Origin: Thermotogota bacterium | GTDB lineage: Bacteria; Thermotogota; Thermotogae; Thermotogales; Thermotogaceae | Direction of reading: 5' to 3' | NCBI GenBank assembly: GCA_030550515.1 | Contig: JAUQPE010000024.1 | Location: forward strand, 19,710 to 83,709 | Length of the DNA: 64,000 nucleotides | Translations under genes and position numbers: made by a program | In this document: positions 10,223 through 18,439 of the stretch, piece by piece | How positions within the stretch are numbered: position 1 is the first letter of the stretch | Layout: each line of letters opens with the position of its first letter | Notes under the pieces: model-generated | What the model saw: the letters and a program-made list of their open reading frames with translations, nothing else | What the model was told of the DNA's origin: nothing | The model's database searches: none

Positions 10223-10898
10223 GTTCCCCGTTACTCTCCACGAGGAGATGATCGGACGCGATTTTGACGATCCTCCCCCACTTCTCCTTTCCTTCATCCA
10301 AGAACAAGATCTCGTCCCCTTCTTTCTGCATCAACATTCCCTTCCAAACTCTCGTGAGCGCTTCTTTCTTCTTCGAATACTTTCTCAAAAGACTGCGAGC
10401 GTACCTTAGAATCAACCTCAAAAGGGTCATCAGCTCCCACTCTTTAGACGTCAACACTTTCAAACTGATCGCTTTTTCGGCGAGTTCTTTTGGAATCTCG
10501 TTGTTCACGTTCACGCCCACCCCAACGATCAACGCCTTGACCTTTCTCCCCTCGAATATGCCTTCAGCGAGTATACCCGCCAGTTTCTTGCCGTGAACGT
10601 AGACGTCGTTGGGCCACTTGAGGTCGGCCCTCACTCCCAACCTTTCGAGCGCTCTCAGAACGGCCACGGCGAAGAGTTTGGTGTAGAAGTGTGGATCGAC
10701 GCTCTGTCTTGGTTTGAAGAGCACGGAAAACCAAAGTCCCCCTCTGGGGGAATACCACCTCCTCCCCTCCCTGCCGTATCCCATGATCTGTGTGAGCGCA
10801 ACCACAACCGTCCCATCCGGGAAGCGTTCGTAGTTTTCCTTCAAATAAAGGTTAGTGGAAGGTATCTCATCGAAAGTGATCAATCGCTCACCGATCAT
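10191..10898 (-). CDS. birA: Biotin--protein ligase BirA (no DNA-binding domain)
   Basis: Ligase that makes biotinyl-AMP and attaches biotin to carrier proteins. It is 235 residues: it starts directly with the catalytic domain (DEIPSTNLYLKE) and lacks the N-terminal helix-turn-helix found in regulatory BirA. The nucleotide/biotin loop is GYGREGRRWYSPRGGLWFS, followed by LKWPNDVYVHGKKLAGIL, both diagnostic. The C-terminal SH3-like domain is present. It lies next to ecfA, which may reflect biotin uptake through an ECF system; that link is inference. Confidence 0.93.
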   Translation of the reverse strand: MIGERLITFDEIPSTNLYLKENYERFPDGTVVVALTQIMGYGREGRRWYSPRGGLWFSVLFKPRQSVDPHFYTKLFAVAVLRALERLGVRADLKWPNDVYVHGKKLAGILAEGIFEGRKVKALIVGVGVNVNNEIPKELAEKAISLKVLTSKEWELMTLLRLILRYARSLLRKYSKKKEALTRVWKGMLMQKEGDEILFLDEGKEKWGRIVKIASDHLLVESNGELKKVCSLSLP

Positions 10899-10912
10899 AC
10901 TTTTCCCTCTCG

Positions 10913-10921
10913 TGCTAGAAT
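10913..10921 (+). promoter_or_regulatory. Extended -10 promoter for the D-cysteine desulfhydrase gene
   Basis: TGC-TAGAAT on the plus strand. Expected start of transcription is near 10928, giving a short leader that carries the AAGGAGGGG ribosome binding site. No -35 is recognisable. Overlaps the birA promoter on the opposite strand. Confidence 0.5.
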
Positions 10922-10928
10922 TCTACCA
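10920..10928 (-). promoter_or_regulatory. Extended -10 promoter for birA
   Basis: On the minus strand the bases read TGG-TAGAAT. Together with the plus-strand element the core forms the palindrome TAGAATTCTA. The predicted transcript starts near 10913 and has a leader of about 15 bases with a GAGAGGG site before the birA ATG. Confidence 0.45.
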
Positions 10929-10944
10929 AAAAGGAGGGGAAAAG

Positions 10945-11889
10945 ATGCGTCTGGACCTCGCCTTCAAGCCGACACCTGTTCAGCACTTGAAGAGACTCTC
11001 CAAAGAGTATGGCTTCGAGTTGTACGTGAAGAGAGACGACCTAACGGAACTCGTTGGTAGCGGAAACAAGATCAGAAAACTGGAATACCTCTTCGCGGAC
11101 GCACTGAGAAAAGGAGCGACAACCATTCTCACCTGTGGAGGCGTCCAATCCAACCACGCTCGAGCAACCGCATACGTGGCCCGCAGGTTCGGTCTGAGGG
11201 TGGTGCTCTTCCTGAGAAGGGGTGGAGAGAGGGAAAACGGTAACTACCTCCTCGACAGGCTCCTTGGAGCCGAAATTGTGGAGGTCACAGAGGAAGAGTA
11301 CGAGAAAATCGATGAGGTGTTCGAGGAGTACAAGGGAATCTTGGAGAGGAAGGGAGAGAGGGTCTACGTCATACCGGAAGGGGGTTCCAACTCCTTGGGG
11401 GCTTTGGGGTACTTCAACGTGGTCTTGGAACTGAACGAGCAACAGAACTTGGAAGAATTCGACGCCATCGTGTGTGCGGTGGGGAGTGGTGGCACGCTGG
11501 CGGGTCTTGTGGCTGGGTTGAATTTCCTCGGTTTGAAGTTGAAAGTGCTCGGTGTCAACGTCACGAAAAGACCCGCTTCGTTCTTTGTCGAGAAAGTGAA
11601 GGAGCTCGTCTCCGGGATGAAAGAGTACGGGCTACAACTGAACGTTTCGGAATTGAATTTCGAAGTGACAGACGAATTCCAAGGACCCGCCTACGCCGTT
11701 CCGAGCGATGAAGATGTCGCGATCATAAAGGAAGTCGCCAGCAAAGAAGCCCTCATCCTGGATCCCGTCTACACGGCGAAGGCCTTCAGGGGTATGCTCC
11801 AAACGTACGAAAACTCCGGGAAGAAGGTCCTTTTCGTTCACACTGGGGGACTCTTTGGAATATTCGCCCAAGCAAGGAGGTTGATCTGA
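10945..11889 (+). CDS. PLP-dependent D-cysteine desulfhydrase / ACC deaminase family enzyme
   Basis: A fold-type II PLP enzyme of 314 residues. The PLP lysine is in GSGNKIRKLEY and the cofactor loop is GGVQSNHARATAYVAR, both typical of the ACC deaminase/D-cysteine desulfhydrase group; a glycine-rich phosphate loop GSGGTLAGL follows. In bacteria that do not use ACC, such proteins usually release H2S, pyruvate and ammonia from D-cysteine, but substrate cannot be fixed from sequence. The frame is open to 10855, but ATG 10945 with AAGGAGGGG five bases upstream is clearly the start. The DUF554 gene begins immediately after the stop. Confidence 0.85.
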   Translation: MRLDLAFKPTPVQHLKRLSKEYGFELYVKRDDLTELVGSGNKIRKLEYLFADALRKGATTILTCGGVQSNHARATAYVARRFGLRVVLFLRRGGERENGNYLLDRLLGAEIVEVTEEEYEKIDEVFEEYKGILERKGERVYVIPEGGSNSLGALGYFNVVLELNEQQNLEEFDAIVCAVGSGGTLAGLVAGLNFLGLKLKVLGVNVTKRPASFFVEKVKELVSGMKEYGLQLNVSELNFEVTDEFQGPAYAVPSDEDVAIIKEVASKEALILDPVYTAKAFRGMLQTYENSGKKVLFVHTGGLFGIFAQARRLI

Positions 11890-12564
11890 ATGTTTCATTA
11901 CGCCGTACTGGTGAACACCGTGGGTGTCCTGGTGGGAGCGGGATTTGGAACAATGTTCAAAAAGAGCATCCCTCAGCGCTTGAACGAGCTGCTCTTGTCC
12001 GTGGTGGGACTTTCCACGATAGGTATAGGCATAAGAATGGTGATGCAAGGGAAAGACTTCTTGATGATACTGATTTCCTTGGTTGTTGGGGGCATTTTGG
12101 GGGAACTCCTGGAACTTGAAAAGCGAATAGAGGGTATCGGTAGGAGGTTCAAGGGATCCCAAGGTTTTGCCGAGGCCTTCCTTGCTTCTTCCCTCCTGTT
12201 CTTGGTAGGTCCTATGACGATCATCGGCTCGATAAACATAGGACTCACCGGGAACGCCGAGTTGATCCTGACAAAATCCATTCTGGACACGATCTCGGCG
12301 ATGATTTTATCCGCCACGATGGGAAGTGGGGTCTTCCTGTCCGCAGGATCCGTTTTCGTGGTGCAGGGACTCTTGGTGGTGTTCTCGAAGAACTTAACCT
12401 TTTTGATGGGTGAAAGTTTCCTCGGTGACTTCGTGGGAACGGGCGGCGTCATGGTGTTGGGACTCGGTATCAGGATCTTAAAGCTCAGGGACGTCAAGGT
12501 GGGGAACCTCCTCCCATCTCTCCTGATGATAATCTTGATCGACTGGTTGAAAGGGCTCTTTTGA
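11890..12564 (+). CDS. DUF554 family membrane protein
   Basis: A 224-residue integral membrane protein of the DUF554 (YdfK/YqgA) family. About seven hydrophobic segments are visible, for example GLSTIGIGIRMVMQ and LVVGGILGELLELEKRIEG, the latter with the family's glycine-rich turn before charged residues, and SLLFLVGPMTIIGSINIGL, a hallmark segment. Function is unknown; the family is conserved in many bacteria. It starts directly at the stop of the preceding enzyme and probably shares its transcript. Confidence 0.85.
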   Translation: MFHYAVLVNTVGVLVGAGFGTMFKKSIPQRLNELLLSVVGLSTIGIGIRMVMQGKDFLMILISLVVGGILGELLELEKRIEGIGRRFKGSQGFAEAFLASSLLFLVGPMTIIGSINIGLTGNAELILTKSILDTISAMILSATMGSGVFLSAGSVFVVQGLLVVFSKNLTFLMGESFLGDFVGTGGVMVLGLGIRILKLRDVKVGNLLPSLLMIILIDWLKGLF

Positions 12565-12575
12565 GCATCGTTAGA

Positions 12576-12584
12576 TGTTATAAT
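12576..12584 (+). promoter_or_regulatory. Extended -10 promoter for the nuoE/nuoF-like genes
   Basis: TGT-TATAAT, perfect hexamer with the TG extension and no clear -35. Transcription should start near 12591, leaving a leader of about 38 bases with a GGGGGG ribosome binding site. Confidence 0.65.
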
Positions 12585-12628
12585 TCTTCCAAGAAAGCTC
12601 CTGCGTTCACAAAAAAGGGGGGAACGGG

Positions 12629-13102
12629 ATGAGAGAAGCCATCCTCGAGGTCATCGAGAAAGCCAGAAAGACGGCCGAGGAGAGGGATATCCTCATCAAC
12701 ACATTACACGAGATTCAGAGAATGTTTGGAAACTTCGTGCCGCCGGAGGCTATCGAAGTGATCTCAGAAGAACTCAAAGTCCCCCTCTCAAGGGTCTACG
12801 AGGTCCTCACCTTCTACACCATGTTCTCGACGAAGAAGAGGGGAAAATACGTGGTGAGGGTGTGCGAGAGTTTGCCTTGCCACGTGGAAGGTGGGCGTGA
12901 AATCGTGAGAGCCTTGAAAGAGGAACTGGGAATAGATTTTGGGCAGACCACCCCAGATGGTCTCTTCACTCTTGAGACCACCAGTTGCCTTGGTTTGTGC
13001 GGAGTAGCCCCCGTGATCATGGTGAACGACGAGTACTTCGGAAACGTTACACCGGAGAAGGTCAGGGAGCTTGTTAAGAAAATGAGGGGTGATGCCAGAT
13101 GA
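12629..13102 (+). CDS. NuoE-like (24 kDa) [2Fe-2S] subunit, HydC/HndA type
   Basis: A 157-residue thioredoxin-like ferredoxin of the NuoE/HndA/HydC family. The [2Fe-2S] ligands are visible as Cys79 and Cys84 (CESLPC) and Cys120 and Cys124 (CLGLC). The N-terminal helical part (NTLHEIQRMFGNFVPPEAIEVIS) is the usual one. Such proteins pass electrons between a NuoF-type flavoprotein and a partner. The nuoF-like gene overlaps its stop by four bases. No hydrogenase catalytic subunit (HydA) or NuoG is present next to it, so the electron partner is unknown. In T. maritima I recall the same orphan pair near TM0227/TM0228. Confidence 0.9.
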   Translation: MREAILEVIEKARKTAEERDILINTLHEIQRMFGNFVPPEAIEVISEELKVPLSRVYEVLTFYTMFSTKKRGKYVVRVCESLPCHVEGGREIVRALKEELGIDFGQTTPDGLFTLETTSCLGLCGVAPVIMVNDEYFGNVTPEKVRELVKKMRGDAR

Positions 13103-14724
13103 AACCCATCACCGTGCTGGTCTCCGTCGACTCCAACAGCGTGTTGCTCGGGGCGCGACACTTTTTGAACTATCTGAGAGATCTCGTGTACGATCACAAC
13201 CTCGGCGACGTGGTGGAGATACTGGAAACGGGGAGCATGGGTGTTTATCCAGAGGGTGTGATCGTTTCCATACTCCCAGACAACGTTTTCTACCTCGTGA
13301 AGACGGAAGAAGACGTTCGAACGATCTTCGAAGAGCACATACTGAAGGGAAGAAGAGCCAGCAGGCTTTTGCTCGATGAAGGAAAGGTGAAGAGTTCCGT
13401 TGAGATCGAAAGGTTGACCCAGGAAACGAGGGTAGTCTTGAAGAACGTTGGAGAGATCGATCCGACCGATATAGAGGAGTACATAGCGAGGGATGGATAC
13501 TTCGCCTTGGCCAAAGCCTTGCAGATGAGACCCGAAGAGGTGATAGAGGAAGTGAAGAAGAGTGGGTTGAGGGGTAGGGGAGGCGCGGGATTCCCAACGG
13601 GTTTGAAGTGGGAGTTCACCGCAAAGGCCAAGAGCGATCAAAAATACGTCCTGTGCAACGCCGACGAAGGGGAACCTGGAACTTTCAAGGACAGGTTGAT
13701 CATGGAAGGAGATCCTCATTCCCTCATCGAAGGCATGGTGATCGCTGGATACGCCGTGGGGGCCACGAAGGGTTACATCTACATCAGGGGGGAGTACTAC
13801 GGATCCATAGAGATCCTCAAGAAGGCCATCGAGCAAGCCTACGAATACGGTTTCCTTGGTGAGAACATCCTCGGGAGTGGTTTCAGTTTCGACCTCAAGG
13901 TCAGGTTAGGTGCGGGCGCCTACGTGGCGGGAGAAGAGACCGCACTCATCGAGTCGATCGAGGGAAAACCCGCAAAACCCAGACTCAAGCCTCCCTATCC
14001 ACCCACGTATGGTCTGTTCGGGAAGCCAACGGTGGTGAACAACGTCGAGACCTTCGTGAACGTTCCAAGGATCATCTTGAACGGTGCGGATTGGTTCAGA
14101 AGTTTTGGAACCCCCTCTTCGCCCGGCACGAAGGTGTTCTCACTGGTTGGGAACGTGGTGAGGAAAGGAATTGTAGAAGTCCCAATGGGCACGACGGTCA
14201 GAGACCTCGTTTTCAGGTTCGGCGGGGGCGTGGAGAAAGGTAGACAACTCAAAATGGTTCAGACAGGGGGAAGTGCCGGCACCTTCATAGGACCTGACAA
14301 GTTGGACGTGCCTCTCGATTTCGATTCCTACGGAAAATATGGCGTTTCCATAGGATCTGGCGTGATCCTGGTGATAGACGACATCCACTGCGCTGTGGAC
14401 CTCGCCCTTACCGTGATGCAATTTTTCGAACACGAATCCTGTGGCAAGTGCACGCCCTGCAGGGAAGGAACCAGGATGGCTGTGGATATCCTCACTCGAA
14501 TCAGCAGAGGGCAAGGAAGGGAAGAGGATTTGGAATTGCTCAGAGAGATCGCCAAGAACGCAGGGGAAGCTTCTTTCTGCGGGATGGGACAGAGCGTGCC
14601 GGTACCACTTCTCTCCATACTCGATAACTTCGAGGAGGAGTTCAGGGCACACATAGGTGCCGAGAGGTGTCCAGTTGGTGTCTGCGAATTCGTCAGAACG
14701 TCCAAGAAACTGAAAGTCAAGTGA
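13099..14724 (+). CDS. NuoF-like NADH/FMN flavoprotein, HydB/HndC type, with cysteine-free N-terminal domain
   Basis: A 541-residue flavoprotein of the NuoF/HydB/HndC family, which oxidises NADH or NADPH at FMN. The NADH/FMN region is clear: GLRGRGGAGFPTGLKW near residue 157, NADEGEPGTFKDR and GAGAYVAGEETALIESIEG. The [4Fe-4S] ligands are in ESCGKCTPCREGTRM and SFCGMGQ. Residues 1-90 align with the N-terminal thioredoxin-like [2Fe-2S] domain of HydB but contain no cysteine. The protein stops soon after RCPVGVCEF and so lacks the two-cluster ferredoxin tail of HydB. It therefore seems to be a minimal module carrying FMN and one cluster. Confidence 0.9.
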   Translation: MKPITVLVSVDSNSVLLGARHFLNYLRDLVYDHNLGDVVEILETGSMGVYPEGVIVSILPDNVFYLVKTEEDVRTIFEEHILKGRRASRLLLDEGKVKSSVEIERLTQETRVVLKNVGEIDPTDIEEYIARDGYFALAKALQMRPEEVIEEVKKSGLRGRGGAGFPTGLKWEFTAKAKSDQKYVLCNADEGEPGTFKDRLIMEGDPHSLIEGMVIAGYAVGATKGYIYIRGEYYGSIEILKKAIEQAYEYGFLGENILGSGFSFDLKVRLGAGAYVAGEETALIESIEGKPAKPRLKPPYPPTYGLFGKPTVVNNVETFVNVPRIILNGADWFRSFGTPSSPGTKVFSLVGNVVRKGIVEVPMGTTVRDLVFRFGGGVEKGRQLKMVQTGGSAGTFIGPDKLDVPLDFDSYGKYGVSIGSGVILVIDDIHCAVDLALTVMQFFEHESCGKCTPCREGTRMAVDILTRISRGQGREEDLELLREIAKNAGEASFCGMGQSVPVPLLSILDNFEEEFRAHIGAERCPVGVCEFVRTSKKLKVK

Positions 14725-14746
14725 CCGAAGAGTTGGAGGTGCTCGA

Positions 14747-15607
14747 ATGGAATTTGCGTTCTTGATAACGTTGGGCTACGCCTTCAAAGGGATGTTCGGG
14801 GCGGAGGTTGGTGTTGTTCTTTCGAAGTTGATCGTGAATTTCACGTTGCCATCGGCCATCTTGTTCAGTTTCGCTACTTCCAGATTCGACCCATCAAAGT
14901 TTTCTTTCGCGCTGACAGCGGCTTTGAGTAACGTCACCTTGGTCTTTCTCGCCTTGACCGTGTTCTCTCGCGTGAAAGAAAAGGAAGTGAGGGTCCCGCT
15001 CCAGCTTTCCTTGATCGGTTTCAACACGGGGCTTTTCATGTATCCCTTGGCCGAAGGGCTTTGGGGTGCTCCCGCCGTCTTGAACTACGCCTTCTTCGAC
15101 CTGGGAAACTCTTTCTTCATATTCGGTGTGGGCAAAGCCGTTTCTGAGGGATCGGGAGTTAAGGGGATTCTCAAGGCTTTCTCTTTTCCACCTTTTCTCG
15201 CCGTCGTGTTGGGCTTGGCACTCAACTACTCGGGAGTTGGCCTTCCGGCGTTCGTCTTGAAAGTAATACAACACGTGAAGAACGCGAACGCTTTCTTGGT
15301 TTTTTTCCTTGTTGGATACTACCTCAACTTTCGAGCCGTCTGGAGGAGGATCGATTTGGTCAGTTTGGCGATGTTGCTGAAGTACGTCTCCGGCGTCATC
15401 ATCTCTTTCTTTGCTTTGCGGTTCTTCAGCATGACACCCCTTGACGAAAAGATGCTCTTTCTCGGTCCATTGCTTCCGTCTGCCGTGATGACGCTCGTCT
15501 ACACCGTGGAGAAAGGGTACGACGGCGAATTGGCGAGTGGGTTGGTGACTCTTTCCACGGTTTTCTCTTACCTCGTCATCCTGCTGACCAATCACCTTTG
15601 GGGGTGA
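14747..15607 (+). CDS. AEC family (auxin efflux carrier-like) membrane transporter
   Basis: A 286-residue integral membrane protein with about eight to ten hydrophobic segments. The N-terminal LSKLIVNFTLPSAILFSFA and the later FNTGLFMYPLAEGLWG are typical of the AEC family of bile-acid/auxin-carrier-like permeases, which in bacteria move dicarboxylates or are uncharacterised. The C-terminal half contains GPLLPSAVMTLVYTVEKGY, another family segment. A GGAGGTG site precedes the ATG. It is not clear that it works with the upstream redox genes. Confidence 0.8.
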   Translation: MEFAFLITLGYAFKGMFGAEVGVVLSKLIVNFTLPSAILFSFATSRFDPSKFSFALTAALSNVTLVFLALTVFSRVKEKEVRVPLQLSLIGFNTGLFMYPLAEGLWGAPAVLNYAFFDLGNSFFIFGVGKAVSEGSGVKGILKAFSFPPFLAVVLGLALNYSGVGLPAFVLKVIQHVKNANAFLVFFLVGYYLNFRAVWRRIDLVSLAMLLKYVSGVIISFFALRFFSMTPLDEKMLFLGPLLPSAVMTLVYTVEKGYDGELASGLVTLSTVFSYLVILLTNHLWG

Positions 15608-16089
15608 TGACTGTGTGGTTGATCCTGAGCGACACGCACGATAACATGAGAATCCTCGAAAGAGTGGAGAATCTGATAGTGGAAAGGAAAGTACAGCGGG
15701 TGCTCCACTGCGGGGACTTCGTGGCTCCTTTCACCTTGGGAAAGATCATAAAGGACGGCGTGGACTTTCACGGGGTGTTTGGCAACAACGACGGAGAGGT
15801 GCTTCTGCTCTCGAAGAGGTCGGATGGGAGGATCAAAAAACCCCCACTTGTTCTCGAAATCGATGGGTTGAAAGTGGTGATGATGCATGAGCCCCTCCTC
15901 GTAGAAACGCTTGCGAAATCCCAACAGTTTGACCTCGTAATCTACGGTCACACGCATCAAGTAGACCTCAGGAGAGAAGGCAAAACGATCATAGTAAACC
16001 CAGGAGAGGCTTGCGGGTACCTCACCGGCAAGAGCACGGTTTACCTGTTCGATCCAGAAAGGGGAGAAGGGGCCATCTTAGAGCTCTGA
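15607..16089 (+). CDS. YfcE/MJ0936-type metallophosphoesterase
   Basis: A 160-residue calcineurin-like phosphodiesterase of the small YfcE/MJ0936 class. Metal-binding motifs in order are LSDTHDN (D-x-H), HCGDF (GD), GNND (GNxD), a histidine in MMHEP, and YGHTHQ (GHTH). The family hydrolyses phosphodiesters in vitro; the natural substrate is unknown. ATG 15607 overlaps the stop of the AEC gene and follows a GGGGGTG site. Its last 49 bases overlap the end of murC on the other strand. Confidence 0.88.
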   Translation: MTVWLILSDTHDNMRILERVENLIVERKVQRVLHCGDFVAPFTLGKIIKDGVDFHGVFGNNDGEVLLLSKRSDGRIKKPPLVLEIDGLKVVMMHEPLLVETLAKSQQFDLVIYGHTHQVDLRREGKTIIVNPGEACGYLTGKSTVYLFDPERGEGAILEL

Positions 16090-17414
16090 AGCTCCCTTAT
16101 GAACTCCTTTGAAGCCTTCACTATGTCACCAGCCCCGACGAACAAGAAGACCGTGTTTCGGTCAGGTCTCAGCACTTCTTTGAGATCTGAAAGGTTCTCG
16201 ACGAAAACCGCCTTCTTTCCGCCCTTGGCAAGGAAGTCCAAGATCATCCTCCCAGAGACTTTCTCCTTTTTTTCTTCGTACGCATCGTAGACTTCTGTCA
16301 CCACGATCTCATCGGCGAGAGCCAGCGCATCCGCGAGCTTCCCATCTTCCCTTTCCAACCTCGAATACCTGTGGGGCTGAAAGACCACCACGATCTTTTC
16401 TTTGTAGAAAACTTCCTTCGTCGTCTCCAGAAGGCTTCTCACCTCATCCGAGGTGTGTGCGTAATCGTCGATCACGTACAGGCCGTTTTCCGCATCCTCG
16501 AACGAGATGGTAAACCTCCTGTAGACGTTCCTATAGGTTTCTAGCGCGGAGACCACTACCGAAAGATCGTACCCCAACGTATCCATAAGGGCGATTACGG
16601 CCAAGGCATTCAACACGTTGTGGAACCCCGGCACGTTCAGACAAAATTCCAAGAGTCTTTTACCCTTTTTTTCCACGATCACCCTCTGCTTGAACCTATC
16701 GGCAGTCCTCATTTGAAGAGTGTAATCCCCTCTCCGAACGCCGAAGGTGACTGTTCCAAAACGAGCGATGTTCTCGTCTTCTGCGTAAGTGACAGTGACC
16801 TCGGCGTTCTTACAGATCCTCTCAAACGCACTCTTGTAGTGGTCAAGACTGTTTTGGTAGTTCTCCAAGTGATCGCCTCTGGCGTTCGTGACTATCAAGA
16901 AGTCCGGCGTGAAGAAGCCGAATTCCTCGTTGCTCTCGTCCAGTTCGTAAACGAAAGGTCCAGTTCCCCTTTCGTAATTTCCGTGCTCGAAATGTACGGA
17001 AATCCCTCCAAGGAAAACGGTGGGAGACAAGCTCAAATTCTTGAAGACGTGGGCGAGCATGGCAGTGGTGGTGGTTTTACCGTCTGTGCCGGTGACGGCG
17101 AACTGAGGTTTTTTCTGGTGGTTGAGGATTTCCCGGAAGAAAACCAACCTGTCCATCACTTCGACATTCTTTTCCTTGGCAAGTTCAACCTCTGGGTTGT
17201 TGATCGGAACGGCAGAAGACTTCACAACAAGGTCTGGATCCAACCAGTTGCCCCTGGAGTGTGGTACAAAGACCTTTATCCCGAACTTCCTCAGGTAAGA
17301 AGTCCTCTCCGTTTCCTCAAGGTTTGAACCGTACACTTCGTGACCCTCGAAGTACTCGTGCAAAGCTATAGAGCTCATCCCAATTCCACCGATTCCGACA
17401 AAGTGAATTCTCAT
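16041..17414 (-). CDS. murC: UDP-N-acetylmuramate--L-alanine ligase MurC
   Basis: Adds L-alanine to UDP-MurNAc, the first step in building the peptidoglycan stem peptide. It is 457 residues. The UDP-binding start HFVGIGGIGMSSIALHEYF, the ATP loop VTGTDGKTTTTAML, the middle YELDESNEEF and the C-terminal Rossmann part VFQPHRYSRLERED are visible. The loop has Asp where most MurC proteins have His (GTHGKTTT); I recall the same in T. maritima, so it is a lineage trait. Last gene of the minus-strand mur operon, overlapping murG by four bases. The final codons overlap the convergent phosphoesterase gene. Confidence 0.96.
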   Translation of the reverse strand: MRIHFVGIGGIGMSSIALHEYFEGHEVYGSNLEETERTSYLRKFGIKVFVPHSRGNWLDPDLVVKSSAVPINNPEVELAKEKNVEVMDRLVFFREILNHQKKPQFAVTGTDGKTTTTAMLAHVFKNLSLSPTVFLGGISVHFEHGNYERGTGPFVYELDESNEEFGFFTPDFLIVTNARGDHLENYQNSLDHYKSAFERICKNAEVTVTYAEDENIARFGTVTFGVRRGDYTLQMRTADRFKQRVIVEKKGKRLLEFCLNVPGFHNVLNALAVIALMDTLGYDLSVVVSALETYRNVYRRFTISFEDAENGLYVIDDYAHTSDEVRSLLETTKEVFYKEKIVVVFQPHRYSRLEREDGKLADALALADEIVVTEVYDAYEEKKEKVSGRMILDFLAKGGKKAVFVENLSDLKEVLRPDRNTVFLFVGAGDIVKASKEFIRELQSSKMAPSPLSGSNR

Positions 17415-18439
17415 CTTATCTCCTCCAGTATCGTTTTTGCGATTGTGACCGCAGGGTTCTCTCTCGTCGAAACTACCCTACCTTTTTTCAAGACCTCATC
17501 TACGGCACAGACCACCTTCTCGGGAGTTGCTTCACTTTCCCTCAACACGACCGCATATCCCATCCTTTCGGCTTCCCTCGCGTTTTCAAGCTGATGTGAT
17601 TCTGCCGCTCCTTCCCACGGAATGAGCACCCCTCTCACCCCATGGTACACCATCTCTCCAACAGTTGCGGCTCCGGCACGTGCGATCACCGCTTTTGCCT
17701 TCTTCCAGAAAACAGAGGTGTTCTCGATGTACTCGTAAGCTTTCACGTGAGGAAACCTCTTCAACCTTTCGCACCACTCCTTGTTCCCGGCGGAGTGAAC
17801 GAAGAAAAGATCCTTCCTCATCTCGTACACCTTCTCCATCAAGCTGTTTATGACATCGCTTCCAAGACTCCCACCCAAGACCAACACGAAATCTTCGAAC
17901 GGTGGTTTCTCACCCGAATTTGCCTCTCGGATGGGGAGACCCGTGACAACGAGTTTGTCCCTCAGACTCTCTGGAAAGCGTTCCACACTCTTCTCGAAGG
18001 AAAGAAAAACCTTTCTTGCGAACTTTGCGGAGAACTTGGTGGCTAGACCCGGCGTTACATTCTGTTCTTGAAGGTAAATAGGAACTCCCAGATCTTTCGC
18101 CGCGAAAGCCACCACGGCGGACACGTAGCCTCCACTCAGGACGATCGCATCCGGTTTGAAATCCCTCAAGGCGTTCCTAACCACTTGGGTAGAGTACCAC
18201 ATTTTGAGAGCGTTGACGAAATTCTTCAGATGGTAGAGGGGCCTCAACAACCCTCGTACGTTCAAGGGAACGACCTTGTATTCTGGGTGCTCCTTCTTCA
18301 CGACCCTTTCGTCTATCTTCCCGGAAACCACGAAGTACAGAACTTCTACGTTTTCCAATTCTGCCATGCGTTCGAGTATCGCAAGGAGCGGGTACAGATG
18401 TCCTCCCGTTCCTCCTCCGGCGGCTGCCACCTTCACCAT
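17411..18439 (-). CDS. murG: UDP-N-acetylglucosamine--lipid I transferase MurG
   Basis: Glycosyltransferase (GT28) that turns lipid I into lipid II on the inner face of the membrane. It is 342 residues. The glycine-rich loop AGGGTGGHLYPLLAI opens the protein; YLQEQNVTPGLATK and the C-terminal donor-binding part RAGAATVGEM and AAESHQLENA are diagnostic. It overlaps ftsW by seven bases and murC by four, consistent with one tightly coupled operon. Confidence 0.96.
   Translation of the reverse strand: MVKVAAAGGGTGGHLYPLLAILERMAELENVEVLYFVVSGKIDERVVKKEHPEYKVVPLNVRGLLRPLYHLKNFVNALKMWYSTQVVRNALRDFKPDAIVLSGGYVSAVVAFAAKDLGVPIYLQEQNVTPGLATKFSAKFARKVFLSFEKSVERFPESLRDKLVVTGLPIREANSGEKPPFEDFVLVLGGSLGSDVINSLMEKVYEMRKDLFFVHSAGNKEWCERLKRFPHVKAYEYIENTSVFWKKAKAVIARAGAATVGEMVYHGVRGVLIPWEGAAESHQLENAREAERMGYAVVLRESEATPEKVVCAVDEVLKKGRVVSTRENPAVTIAKTILEEIR

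Noticed and set aside
12814..13836. 340-codon open frame on the minus strand across the nuoE/nuoF-like genes
   Set aside because: Antisense to two well-identified genes, no ribosome binding site, no recognisable motif.
16041..17414. MurC with Asp instead of His in the ATP loop as a damaged enzyme
   Set aside because: The same GTDGKTTT loop occurs in T. maritima MurC as I recall it, so it is a normal variant.
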